Source: Nocardia vulneris | GTDB lineage: Bacteria > Actinomycetota > Actinomycetes > Mycobacteriales > Mycobacteriaceae | Length of the DNA: 64,000 nucleotides | Direction: 5' to 3' | Assembly: GCF_001613425.1 (NCBI RefSeq) | Contig: NZ_BDCI01000035.1 | Coordinates: forward strand, 372,001 to 436,000 | Shown: positions 33,559-42,186 of the stretch, piece by piece | How positions within the stretch are numbered: the first letter of the stretch is position 1 | How the letters are laid out: every line of letters starts with the position of its first letter | Made by a program: the position numbers and the translations under genes | The notes under the pieces: generated by a model | What the model was told of the DNA's origin: nothing | Databases searched by the model: none | What the model saw: only the letters and a program-made list of their open reading frames with translations

Positions 33559-34497
33559 ATGTCCGCGAGACATGGCTTTGCGCGAATGGGAATCGTATCT
33601 GTCGTAGCCACGGCAGGAATTGCATCAGGCCAGTGCTTCGCTTCCGCCGAGCCGGTGGCTCAGTTGGCAAACCCGCTCCTCCGTACCGCCGCAGCGGACG
33701 TCGCCCAGCCCGTCGTGGCCCCCTGGGACAACGTCGGCCAGGGCCGGGGCACCGATTTCGAACCGGGAACAAATGGGGTCCTGAGCGATACCGTCATCAA
33801 GCCCGAATACTTTCCACTGGTCGATCAGCGCCGGCGGGAACTGTTGTCGGCGGCCACGCTCGACGGCGCGGCCGACGGCGCGGCGATCGGCGGGATCGGC
33901 GGGGCCGCCGTCGGCGCGACCGTCGGGGCGATCACCGGACTCGGTACCGGGCTGGCCGCGGTGCCGATCGGAGCCGGCATCGGCGCCGGCGCCGGTCTGG
34001 TGATCGGCGGCGTCGGCGCCGCCACGATCGGCACGCTCACCGGCATGGCCCTCGGCTGCGTCGTCGGGCTGCCGGCCGTGATCGTCGGATGCATCCCCGG
34101 CGCGGTGATCGGTGGCATCGTCGGCGGTGTGGCCGGAACCATCGCCGGAGCCGTCGTCGGACCACTGGCCGGCACCGCAATCGGCGCAGGCGCCGGTGCG
34201 GGCGTCGCGACCGCCGCAGGCCTGGGCACCGCGGCCGTCGCCACGCCCGTCGGTGCGGCGATCGGCGCCGGTCTCGGTGCCGCGATCGGTGCGGCGACCG
34301 CGGCCTCGCAGGCCAATCAGGGTCTGGCTCAGCAGAACCTGAACGACCTCGAAGGGTTCGCCTACACGCAGCGCCAGGACGCCGCGGCACCCGTCTCCGC
34401 CGCGGTCGAGCCGGTGGCCAGGCAGCTACAGCAAGGCCTGACCGATGTCAGCACGGCAATCAATTCCGTCACCGAGCAGTTCCAGCTGGTGCGGTAA
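33559..34497 (+). CDS. Secreted glycine-zipper protein
   Basis: 312 residues with a strong RBS (AAAGGAG). After a signal peptide (cut near SAEP) and a 70-residue acidic linker, residues about 100-265 are repeats of GxxxG type (GAAIGGIGGAAVGATVGA and similar), enough for several packed membrane helices. The tail VEPVARQLQQGLTDVSTAI is amphipathic. It may be a pore-forming or envelope-associated protein. It lies next to DosR-type boxes and could be part of that regulon. Confidence 0.7.
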   Translation: MSARHGFARMGIVSVVATAGIASGQCFASAEPVAQLANPLLRTAAADVAQPVVAPWDNVGQGRGTDFEPGTNGVLSDTVIKPEYFPLVDQRRRELLSAATLDGAADGAAIGGIGGAAVGATVGAITGLGTGLAAVPIGAGIGAGAGLVIGGVGAATIGTLTGMALGCVVGLPAVIVGCIPGAVIGGIVGGVAGTIAGAVVGPLAGTAIGAGAGAGVATAAGLGTAAVATPVGAAIGAGLGAAIGAATAASQANQGLAQQNLNDLEGFAYTQRQDAAAPVSAAVEPVARQLQQGLTDVSTAINSVTEQFQLVR

Positions 34498-34594
34498 CCG
34501 AGGCGGCGCGGTGCTCACACAGAGCCGGACAGTGAGCACCGCGCTGCCGTCGGCGGCTCCGGCCACCGGTCGGCGCGGCAGGCGGCGCACGGAC

Positions 34595-35158
34595 TCAGGG
34601 GCGGACGATGGTCACCGCGGTTTGCGGCAACCCGAGCGACTCCCCGATCTTCGCCGACCATGCGGCTATATCGGCCCAGTCGCGCAGGTCCCCGTACCGC
34701 ATGCCGCCGAGGACCCGATAGATCGTGCGGGCCTTGAAGTCGACCCCGGCCCGTTCGTAATGACCGGCGAAAGCGTGGTAGTCCTCGGGGGCGATCAATG
34801 CGCGCAGTGCCGCGATTTCCTTCGGCACCTTCCGGCCCAGCCGTCGGCCCAGGGGTCCGACGAGCGCGGGCCCGAGACCGACGCTGAACAACCAGACCCG
34901 TTTCGTGGCAAGGATATCCGCGTGCGCGCGAATGAACGATGCCGCCGGCGGGAGGAATTCCCGGTGATGAATCGCACTGCCCAGAACGATCGCATCGAAC
35001 CCGGTGAGCTGTGGCGCATGGTTGACCCCCGCGACGACGACCTCTGCCCCGCGCGCCGTCAGGTCCTGCCCGAAGTATTCCGCGATGTCGCGGGTGGACC
35101 CCTGGGCCGTAGCGAATATCACTGCGATGCGAGTACCTGGCGTTCCCATGCCATTCAT
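34595..35158 (-). CDS. Flavodoxin-domain protein (protoporphyrinogen-oxidase HemG-like)
   Basis: 187 residues. IAVIFATAQGSTRDIAEYFG binds FMN phosphate; VLGSAIHHREFLPPAASF and LWLFSVG-type WLFSVGLGP follow, as in HemG-like flavodoxins. The final segment RYGDLRDWADIAAWSAKIGESL is typical. The start may be 35158 or 35149; neither has a strong RBS. A GGAC-N5-GTCCC dyad lies 50 bases upstream, hinting at control by the DosR-like protein. Confidence 0.8.
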   Translation of the reverse strand: MNGMGTPGTRIAVIFATAQGSTRDIAEYFGQDLTARGAEVVVAGVNHAPQLTGFDAIVLGSAIHHREFLPPAASFIRAHADILATKRVWLFSVGLGPALVGPLGRRLGRKVPKEIAALRALIAPEDYHAFAGHYERAGVDFKARTIYRVLGGMRYGDLRDWADIAAWSAKIGESLGLPQTAVTIVRP

Positions 35159-35207
35159 GGTGGCTGCACACAACGGTTTTCGGCAGAGGCGTACGGCCCA
35201 CGCGATC

Positions 35208-35222
35208 AGGACGAAAAGTCCC
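35208..35222. promoter_or_regulatory. AGGAC-N5-GTCCC dyad upstream of the HemG-like flavodoxin
   Basis: A 15-bp dyad centred about 57 bases upstream of the flavodoxin start. It has the same half-sites as the boxes near 33.3 kb, but with a 5-nt rather than the canonical 4-nt centre. It is a tentative site for the DosR-like regulator. Confidence 0.35.
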
Positions 35223-35345
35223 CGTCTGATGGACCATTCCCCCTTTTCCTACGACGCGACGTTTGCCTATCGTGAAAACGTCGATCCACGATGCGTTCAT
35301 TTCTTGTCGCCGGCGGCCCAGACATCAGCCAGAGGGAGGTGACCG

Positions 35346-36536
35346 ATGCGCCCTGTCCAACTGCGTTACAACTTCCGATGCTATCCGGATGAGCCCCAGC
35401 AAGCCGCGCTTGCCCGGGCTTTCGGTTGTGCCCGAGTGGTTTTCAACGACGCCCTGGACGCCCGCCAACGGGCCTACGCGGCCGGCCGTTGGATATCGGA
35501 CGCGGAGTTGTCCCGACAGCTGACGGCGGCCAAACGGACCGTCGAACGTGCGTGGCTCGCGGACGTGTCGGCGGTGGTCCTCCAGCAAGCTCTCGCAGAC
35601 CTGAACACGGCGTACCGCAACTTCTTCGCCTCGGCGACCGGTCGGCGACTGGGCCCCACCGTCGGACTCCCCAGATTCCGGTCCCGCCATGACCGGCAAT
35701 CCGTCAGATTCACCCGCAACGCCCACTTCGCAGTCACCGCGGGCGGTCGGTTACGTCTGCCCAAAATCGGTGCGCTGAAAGTGATCTGGTCACGGCCGCT
35801 GCCTTCGGAACCGACGTCGGTGACGGTGATCAGGGACACCGCGGGCCGCTATTTCGTCTCCTTCGTGGTCGAATCCGCCGCCGACCCGCTGCCCGCACAG
35901 TCAGCTCAGGTCGGTATCGCCCGGGGGACGTGCGCAGTAGCGGTGCTGAGCAACGGCGCCACGATCGCCGACCCGGAATTCCTCCGGCGGGCGCAACGCA
36001 GACTGGACCGGGCACGGCGGACACTGTCCAGAAAGCAGCCGGGCAGCAGGAATCAGGTCAAGGCCCGGCTGGCGGTCGCCAAAGCCTCTGCGGCACTGAA
36101 CGACACCCGACGCGACTGGGCGCACAAGCAGTCGACAGCGATCATCCGCGAAAACCAAGCGGTGTACATCGAAGGACTGCCCTACCGCGCCAAGGCTCCG
36201 TCGCGCGGAACCCGCTCGGCCGACGACATCAGCTGGATCGTGCTCACCCGGATGCTCGGCCAGAAGGCCGCTCGCTACGGGCGGCGCTTCGGCAAATTTT
36301 CGCCCGCACCCGTGCCCGGTCCGCACCACCCCGACCGCGCCGCCCGCACCATTCTCGCCGCCGGGCAGGCGGAGAGTAGAAACGCCTGTGGAGCCGACTC
36401 GAGGCCCGGACCCGTCCCGGCACTCGGCCACGAAACAGGAACCCGCCGTAGGCGTTACCCACGCCAGCCGGAATCGTCCCTGCCTGCCGGGGCAAGGTAC
36501 GAGGATGCCAAGACACGCACACCAACCCACCGATGA
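35346..36536 (+). mobile_element. TnpB-family protein (IS200/IS605 OrfB) with lost RuvC aspartate and zinc finger
   Basis: 396 residues, one open frame, strong RBS (GGAGGTG). The N-terminal helix-turn-helix and WED region read as TnpB (QLRYNFRCYPDEPQQAALARA, RFRSRHDRQS, RFTRNAHF). In RuvC-I the usual GIDLG is GIARG (Ala at position 192). Glu276 in VYIEGLPYR is kept. After RRFGKF about 40 residues including the CxxC...CxxC zinc finger are missing; the end resumes as DRAARTILAAGQAESRNACG. No TnpA gene is adjacent. It is either a decaying insertion-sequence gene or a domesticated nuclease-dead TnpB. Confidence 0.82.
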
Positions 36537-36555
36537 CACCGTCGCCGCGGAGCAC

Positions 36556-37536
36556 TCAGGGAACGTCGAACTGATCCACTACTTCGTCGATGGCGCGACG
36601 CGGCGTGACGGGCAGCGCGCCCGCGCTCGTCGGCGCCCAACCGACTCTGAGCACCACCTGCGCGTGCGCGCTGTCGTCCAGCACTTCGAGCCGAACCCGA
36701 TTGCGCAGCAACGGAAGTTCGAGCGGCTCGCTGAGCGGGCAGGTGGCCAGGCCGATGTTCGCCGCGGTCAACAGGACCGCGCTCATGGCTTCGCCGGCCC
36801 GTAGACGCGAGACGCGATCGTCGGCCGAGGTCGCCAGCAGGAGCAGGTCGGCGGTGTCCGGAGTTCGGGCCTGGTCGAGCAGCTGCGGCTCGGTGAAATC
36901 TCTGGCGGGGACCTCGGCGTCGGATCGGGGACGCGGAGTGCTCCTGGCCGGTACACCATCCGCGGACCCGTGGCGTCCGCTCCAGCTCGCGAGTTCGAAC
37001 CGGTAGTCGGCGTCCAGGGCATGCTCGGCGGCCGCGATCCGCATGGCATCGAGCAGGCGGTCTCGCGATCGGTCGGTGACCCGACGGACAATCACACCCA
37101 GGCCCGCGGCGCGTTCGATCAGCAAGCCGAAGTACCCGACCGGAATCGGCCAGGAACTGAATTGCCTGCGGTCGCTCTGCCGCCGCGAAATCGCCGCCGA
37201 GAGTTCGACATCCTGGGCCGTCGGCCGATGCGCGACCAACTCGATCGCCGCCAGATGATTCGGTTCGTCCGGATTCGGCAGGCGATGCACGATCGCCGAC
37301 CAGCCCAGCGCCGCGAACGCGATACGCAGATGATGAAGTGCCGCACCACAGCTCAGCACCAGATCACGCTGATCCGGATCCGTCGACGGTATCGCCCGGT
37401 CCGGATCCAGGAACAGATGCATTGACCTGTCCCCGATCTGCCACCGCCACGGTTGAATGTTGTGCACCGACGGTGCCCGTACCGCGAGTCTCAGTGCCGC
37501 TCGTACGGTTTCATCGTCCGGCATTCCATGATCCAT
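36556..37536 (-). CDS. Acg-family (Rv2032/Rv3131-like) nitroreductase-fold protein
   Basis: 326 residues from ATG 37536 (AAGGAAG upstream). LAVRAPSVHNIQPWRW is the signature of the Acg family, which in mycobacteria is part of the DosR dormancy regulon and has a lid-closed flavin pocket. Two nitroreductase halves are present, with ISRRQSDRRQFSS in the middle. GGGTC-N4-GGCCC at 37594-37607 resembles a DosR box about 60 bases upstream. It is divergent from the DosS/T-like kinase gene. Confidence 0.88.
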   Translation of the reverse strand: MDHGMPDDETVRAALRLAVRAPSVHNIQPWRWQIGDRSMHLFLDPDRAIPSTDPDQRDLVLSCGAALHHLRIAFAALGWSAIVHRLPNPDEPNHLAAIELVAHRPTAQDVELSAAISRRQSDRRQFSSWPIPVGYFGLLIERAAGLGVIVRRVTDRSRDRLLDAMRIAAAEHALDADYRFELASWSGRHGSADGVPARSTPRPRSDAEVPARDFTEPQLLDQARTPDTADLLLLATSADDRVSRLRAGEAMSAVLLTAANIGLATCPLSEPLELPLLRNRVRLEVLDDSAHAQVVLRVGWAPTSAGALPVTPRRAIDEVVDQFDVP

Positions 37537-37766
37537 ACCGACTTCCTTATGTTCGGGTGCCATGACGGTCGCATACGGTCGTGCCGCGAAGAAGGGTCCG
37601 ACGGCCCTCATAGCGAGGACCTCGGCTGCGTGTTCGATCGAATTCGGCCGCCGAAGGGCTCTGGTCGCTCCGATCGAGGGTCTTTCGCCCTCGAACCAAG
37701 GGCACTATTCACATTTTCCCGACCGTGCTGTGTGCGTAAGGCTCGAAGCCGAAGGGAGCGAATACC

Positions 37767-39452
37767 GTGACGGAGCCAGAGCTGCAGGAACGCATCGCGC
37801 AGATCGTCGATACGCAAGACCGGATGGATCGGCTCATCGAAGCGATGCTGATCGTCACCTCGGGTCTCGATATCGATGACACGCTTCGTTCGATCGTGCA
37901 CGCGGCCCTGGAGTTGGTGGACGCCCGCTACGGCGCGCTCGGCGTGCTCGAATCCGACCAGCCCGCCGCCAGACTCACCGAATTCGTGTACGAAGGCATA
38001 GACGATCGCACCCGCGTCATGATCGGTGATCTACCCCATGGTCACGGTGTACTCGGTCTGCTGATCACACAACCGAGACCGATCCGGCTCGCCGATCTTT
38101 CCGAACATCCCGCCTCGGTAGGTTTCCCCGCGAATCATCCGCCGATGCGGTCCTTCCTCGGCGTACCGATCCAGGTGCGCAACGAAGTATTCGGAAACCT
38201 GTATCTCACCGAAAAGGTGGGCGGCGGCGAGTTCACCGAAGACGACGAAGTCGTCGTGCAGGCACTGGCCGCCGCGGCGGGCATCGCCATCGCGAACTCA
38301 CGCCTCTATGAAGAAGCTCGGATACGCCAGCAGTGGCTCGAAGCCACCCGTGATGTGGCCACCGAACTCCTCTCGGGCGGGGCGAATCACGAAGTGCTGA
38401 CACTGGTCGCCGAGCGCACGCTCGCGCTCACCGAATCGGCATGCACCCTCCTGGCCTTGGCGGCCGACTCGAGCACAATGGCGGAGGAAACCGAGCTGGT
38501 CGTGGTCGCCGCGGCGGGAATCTGTGCCCGGCGGTTGATCGGCCGGCGCGAACCCGTGCGGGCGACCGCGGTCGGACGGTCCTTTCGCGAGGGTCGTGCG
38601 GTCGCCGTGGACACGCTGTCGGACGAGACGACCCTCGGCAATGTCGCGAAACTCGGTCCCGCACTGATACTTCCGCTCCAGGCCGGCCATTCGGTCGTCG
38701 GCATCCTGGCGACCATACGACCCGCGGGCCTGCCGCAGTTGGACACCGCCGCCCGGTCGATGATGGCGGCCATCGCCGATCAAGCGGCGCTCGCTCTGCA
38801 GCTGGCGGACACGCAACGGCGCATGCGGGAACTCGACGTCTTGTCCGACCGTGATCGGATCGCCCGCGACCTGCACGATCAAGTCATTCAACGCCTGTTC
38901 GCGGTCGGCCTTTCCCTACAGAACACCATTCGGCGCACGGATTCGGCGGATACCCAGGCACGTCTCGCGGAGAGCGTCGACGATATCCAGACGATCGTGC
39001 ACGATATCCGGCACTCGATCTTCGACCTGCAGACCAACTCGACCGCTGATTCGTCCACCTATCGAAAACGGCTGCACAGCATCGTCTCGGACATGACCAA
39101 GGACACCGGAATTCGGACGCGAGTGCACCTGGCCGGACCTGTCACGGTCCTCACGCCACCGTTGTCCGACGATGTCGAAGCCGTGCTGCGCGAGGCGCTC
39201 AGCAATGCGGTCAGGCATTCGTCGGCCACGACGATTTCGGTCGAACTCCGCGTGCGTGACGACGTCACCATCGAGGTCACCGACGACGGAATCGGTCTGC
39301 CCGCCGAGATCACGCACCGCAGTGGGCTGGCGAACCTCGCGGTGCGTGCCGAAAGGCACGGCGGCAGTTGCCGACTGGGGCGGCGAGCCGAAGGGGGCAC
39401 GACCCTGCGGTGGGCCGCGCCTTTGCCGGCGCCGACCCGTACGGTGCGATAG
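37767..39452 (+). CDS. GAF-domain sensor histidine kinase, DosS/DosT-like with heme-ligand histidine
   Basis: 561 residues from GTG 37767. GAF-A (about 25-180) contains ASVGFPANHPPMRSFLG; His124 aligns with the proximal heme histidine (H149 of DosS). GAF-B spans about 205-350. The HisKA_3 H-box is RDRIARDLHDQVIQRLF (His370), and the ATPase has EALSNAVRHS and DDGIGLP. It should sense O2, NO or CO and phosphorylate a NarL-type regulator. The nearest such regulator (32.4 kb) lacks the acceptor Asp, so the real partner may be elsewhere. Confidence 0.9.
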   Translation: MTEPELQERIAQIVDTQDRMDRLIEAMLIVTSGLDIDDTLRSIVHAALELVDARYGALGVLESDQPAARLTEFVYEGIDDRTRVMIGDLPHGHGVLGLLITQPRPIRLADLSEHPASVGFPANHPPMRSFLGVPIQVRNEVFGNLYLTEKVGGGEFTEDDEVVVQALAAAAGIAIANSRLYEEARIRQQWLEATRDVATELLSGGANHEVLTLVAERTLALTESACTLLALAADSSTMAEETELVVVAAAGICARRLIGRREPVRATAVGRSFREGRAVAVDTLSDETTLGNVAKLGPALILPLQAGHSVVGILATIRPAGLPQLDTAARSMMAAIADQAALALQLADTQRRMRELDVLSDRDRIARDLHDQVIQRLFAVGLSLQNTIRRTDSADTQARLAESVDDIQTIVHDIRHSIFDLQTNSTADSSTYRKRLHSIVSDMTKDTGIRTRVHLAGPVTVLTPPLSDDVEAVLREALSNAVRHSSATTISVELRVRDDVTIEVTDDGIGLPAEITHRSGLANLAVRAERHGGSCRLGRRAEGGTTLRWAAPLPAPTRTVR

Positions 39453-39717
39453 GGACAATTCCCGGCTCCGACCGAGGAAATTTCCCATAACTAGAGGCCT
39501 TCCGTCCCTGGACCGAAACGACACCTTCGACGTTGCAATTCTGTGGTGCACTGCTCATTTCTCTTGATATCGAAGGGAATTCGCACGTAGACGAGTCGGT
39601 TCGGCATTGTCGAATCCGCTCGCTTGTCGAATAGCAGAGTGCAGGTGAAAGTGAGTTCGCAGCGCATCCGGCGATGCGATTGCGCATTCCGCGTCCAGCA
39701 CAAACAGAGGGGTATCG

Positions 39718-40251
39718 ATGAGCAGAAGAAACACTTCCAGGATCAGACGCATGCTCGGCCTCACCGGGTTCGCGGCCGTGCTGATCACCTCGGCCATGTC
39801 CACCGCGAACGCGACACCCACGCCGGAGTATCCGCTGGATGCCCGGCTGGGCACGCTCTGGTCGTCCCAGCCGGAGCCGTCCCGGGACAAGCGCGATCCC
39901 GACCCCGCACTGCCCTACATCGATGTGCCGGCCGACTACGTCTACAACCCGACCCTGGAACCGGTTGCCCGACATGACTTCTGCACGTCGTCGTTCGACC
40001 AGTTCGGCAGCGCGAACTTCGCCGGACCGTGCGCACGGCACGACATGTGCTACGACGTGGTCGACGCCCGACGCACCGAAGGGTGGCGCGAGACCGGATA
40101 CGGTCCGTGCAACGCGGCGTTCTACCAAGAACTTCTGACCAATTGCCGGAACGCATACTCCGACATCCAATCCAACGCATTCTCCCTGTGCCACCGCGCC
40201 GCGTCCGTCTACGCATACATGACCGAGGCGACACACTGGGGCCAGAACTGA
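39718..40251 (+). CDS. Secreted prokaryotic phospholipase A2
   Basis: 177 residues with a Sec signal peptide (basic start, hydrophobic core, cut near ANATPTP). The catalytic His-Asp pair is H108-D109 in PCARHDMCYDVV, flanked by C105 and C111, and further cysteines near the end can form the second disulfide. It matches actinobacterial Ca2+-dependent phospholipase A2 (Streptomyces violaceoruber type). GAGGGG precedes ATG 39718. The 265-bp gap before it shows nothing notable. Confidence 0.9.
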   Translation: MSRRNTSRIRRMLGLTGFAAVLITSAMSTANATPTPEYPLDARLGTLWSSQPEPSRDKRDPDPALPYIDVPADYVYNPTLEPVARHDFCTSSFDQFGSANFAGPCARHDMCYDVVDARRTEGWRETGYGPCNAAFYQELLTNCRNAYSDIQSNAFSLCHRAASVYAYMTEATHWGQN

Positions 40252-40323
40252 TCCGACTCCCCCGCCCGGACCTGCGCAGAGCGCAACACCTGGCGCACCT
40301 TGACACCGAATTGGCCCGTTGTT

Positions 40324-40587
40324 TCAGCGTCGCTTCGAGAGCTTGACTGCGACGAAGTCGAGAACCTGGCGGGGAGTGTGCAGGGCGTCGGCCTCCGCAT
40401 CACTGATCGCGATCCGGTAGTGGCGATTGATCGCGTCGATCATCTCGATCTGTGCCAACGAGTCGATGTTCAGTTCTTTCATCGTCAGGTCCAGCGCTTC
40501 TTCCGGCAGCCGCACGACGAGGCTCGGCGGACCACCGCCTGGATTGAGTGCGCGGGTAAGTATCTCTGCCAGGTCTGCGGGTTTCAT
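40324..40587 (-). CDS. Acyl carrier protein of a secondary pathway
   Basis: 87 residues with the phosphopantetheine serine in ELNIDSLAQIEMIDAI. It is unlike AcpM in sequence. It lies 45 bases downstream of a FabH-type synthase on the same strand, and both are divergent from the DarB/DarA-like genes, which suggests that it carries the acyl chain for that pathway. Confidence 0.9.
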   Translation of the reverse strand: MKPADLAEILTRALNPGGGPPSLVVRLPEEALDLTMKELNIDSLAQIEMIDAINRHYRIAISDAEADALHTPRQVLDFVAVKLSKRR

Positions 40588-40632
40588 TGTCGCTCACAAC
40601 CTTTCCGGGTGCAGGGTCACCTCTTCCGGCAA

Positions 40633-41691
40633 CTACGGCAGCCGCACTATCTGGGCCGCATACGTCAAGCCGGCACCGAATCCCAGTAACAGCGCCGGCG
40701 TGCCCGACAGCTCAGGGTGGTCGGTGCGCAATCTGTCCAACGCCAAGGGAATGGAGGCCGATGATGTGTTGCCGGAGTCGCGGATGTCGCGGGCTATCAC
40801 GGCGCGGTGGACGCCTATTGCGTAGGCCAGTTTGTCGATCATTCGCATATTGGCTTGGTGGGGCACGAACGCCGCGACGTCGTCGGCGGTCAATCCCGCT
40901 CTGGCACATGCCCGCTGGGCGACTTCGACCAGTTCGGAGGTGGCCCACTGATAGACGTCGCGGCCGCGCATGGTTACGCGGCCCTGCCAGTCCTGCACTC
41001 GAATGAGTTCGGCGAGGCTGCCGTTCGAGCCCCACACCACCGGCCCTATGTCCGCGGCGCCGCTCTTTTCGACGAGAACCGCGCCGGCACCGTCAGCGAA
41101 CACCGGTGCGGTGATCGGATCTCGCGGATCGATCCAATCCCGCAGGCGTTCGGCGCCGATCACCAGCACCTGATCGGACGTTGCCCCGCGGATGAGACTG
41201 TCCGCCACGGTCAGCGCGTAGCAGAACCCGGAACAACCGGCATTGACGTCGAACGCGGCCGCGTCGGGGACGCCGAGCAGGCTCGCGACCGATGCGGCGC
41301 CGTTCGGGATCGGGGACGGCAACGTGCAGGTCGCCAGAATCACTGCGCCTATGCGGTCGAGATCAGCTCCGGCGATGGCTTTTTCGGCTGCGGCGACGGC
41401 CATCGTGACGACGGTTTCACCCTCAGTGGCGAATCGGCGCGAGGATATTCCGACTCGCTGCAGAATCCAAGCATCGTCGACGGGCGGGCCGATACCGGCT
41501 GCGAGTGTGACGTTGTCGACGACAGCGCTCGGCCGGAACGCTCCGACAGCACGAATACGCGACCCGATCATGTGACTACCGGACGAGGGCATCGGGACCG
41601 CCTCGCTCGCCGGCCCGCCGAGCGGCTCCTGCTCGGCAGCTGCGCAGAGCTCGTCGAATTGTCCACTTCCCCAGTCCGGCAAGGTTGTCAC
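40633..41691 (-). CDS. Beta-ketoacyl-ACP synthase III (FabH type)
   Basis: 352 residues from GTG 41691, which has GGAGAG eight bases upstream; a shorter form from ATG 41592 (319 residues) better matches FabH length. The triad is Cys in NAGCSGFCYAL, His in PHQANMRMID and Asn in DSGNTSSASIPLAL. It condenses an acyl starter with malonyl-ACP. Together with the adjacent ACP it may produce the 3-oxoacyl chain for the divergent DarB-like enzyme. Confidence 0.9.
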   Translation of the reverse strand: MTTLPDWGSGQFDELCAAAEQEPLGGPASEAVPMPSSGSHMIGSRIRAVGAFRPSAVVDNVTLAAGIGPPVDDAWILQRVGISSRRFATEGETVVTMAVAAAEKAIAGADLDRIGAVILATCTLPSPIPNGAASVASLLGVPDAAAFDVNAGCSGFCYALTVADSLIRGATSDQVLVIGAERLRDWIDPRDPITAPVFADGAGAVLVEKSGAADIGPVVWGSNGSLAELIRVQDWQGRVTMRGRDVYQWATSELVEVAQRACARAGLTADDVAAFVPHQANMRMIDKLAYAIGVHRAVIARDIRDSGNTSSASIPLALDRLRTDHPELSGTPALLLGFGAGLTYAAQIVRLP

Positions 41692-42186
41692 AATGACATC
41701 TCTCCACAGACGGAACACACGAGTCGGCGATTCCGGCACGGCTTCACGATTGCGGCATCTCTACGCGACGCAGCAGGCAGAGTCGAATTGCACTGGGATC
41801 CAGCGGGAATCGAAGTACTCGATGTGTCCACCTCACCTCCGACAGGAGGTCTTGATCGCCCAGCCTAGCATGAACTACTACGCCAATTCAATGCAGAATG
41901 GCTCTGACGCAAGGCATTTCGAGCCTGCCGCAGGCGGTACGGATCTCGACACCCGACACACGCCGATTGCACGGACTTAACTCGAAACATACCAATCAAC
42001 CTGCATGCCAACCACTTCCACACTGCACGGTGCACTGCTATCGTTGTATTACACCTGACAGCACCGCTGAACAGGGCTTTCCGCCGTACCTCTTCGCGAG
42101 ATCCGAGGGTGACGCAGGCAACCCAACCGTCGCCGTGAAATGCGTGCGCCAATGACGAATCGCGCCTTATCAGGAGTGCGTGGATT
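41692..42186. promoter_or_regulatory. 495-bp divergent control region
   Basis: AT-rich for this genome. It contains ACCTCC, four bases, GGAGGT at 41835-41850, a hairpin that could hide a Shine-Dalgarno, and GCACGGTGC near 42026. No reading frame here has an RBS or coding bias. It presumably holds the promoters of the FabH-ACP pair and of the DarB-DarA-methyltransferase operon. Confidence 0.45.

Noticed and set aside
10732..35282. TTGCCTAT occurring near 10.75, 20.0 and 35.26 kb as a shared regulator site
   Set aside because: Only the first is part of a perfect palindrome; three occurrences of an 8-mer-like core are not convincing evidence of one regulon.
35258..35282. GACGTTT-N11-AAACGTC inverted repeat before the TnpB gene as an insertion-sequence end
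   Set aside because: IS200/IS605 elements do not have inverted terminal repeats of this kind, and no matching copy is seen downstream; it may be a promoter dyad at most.
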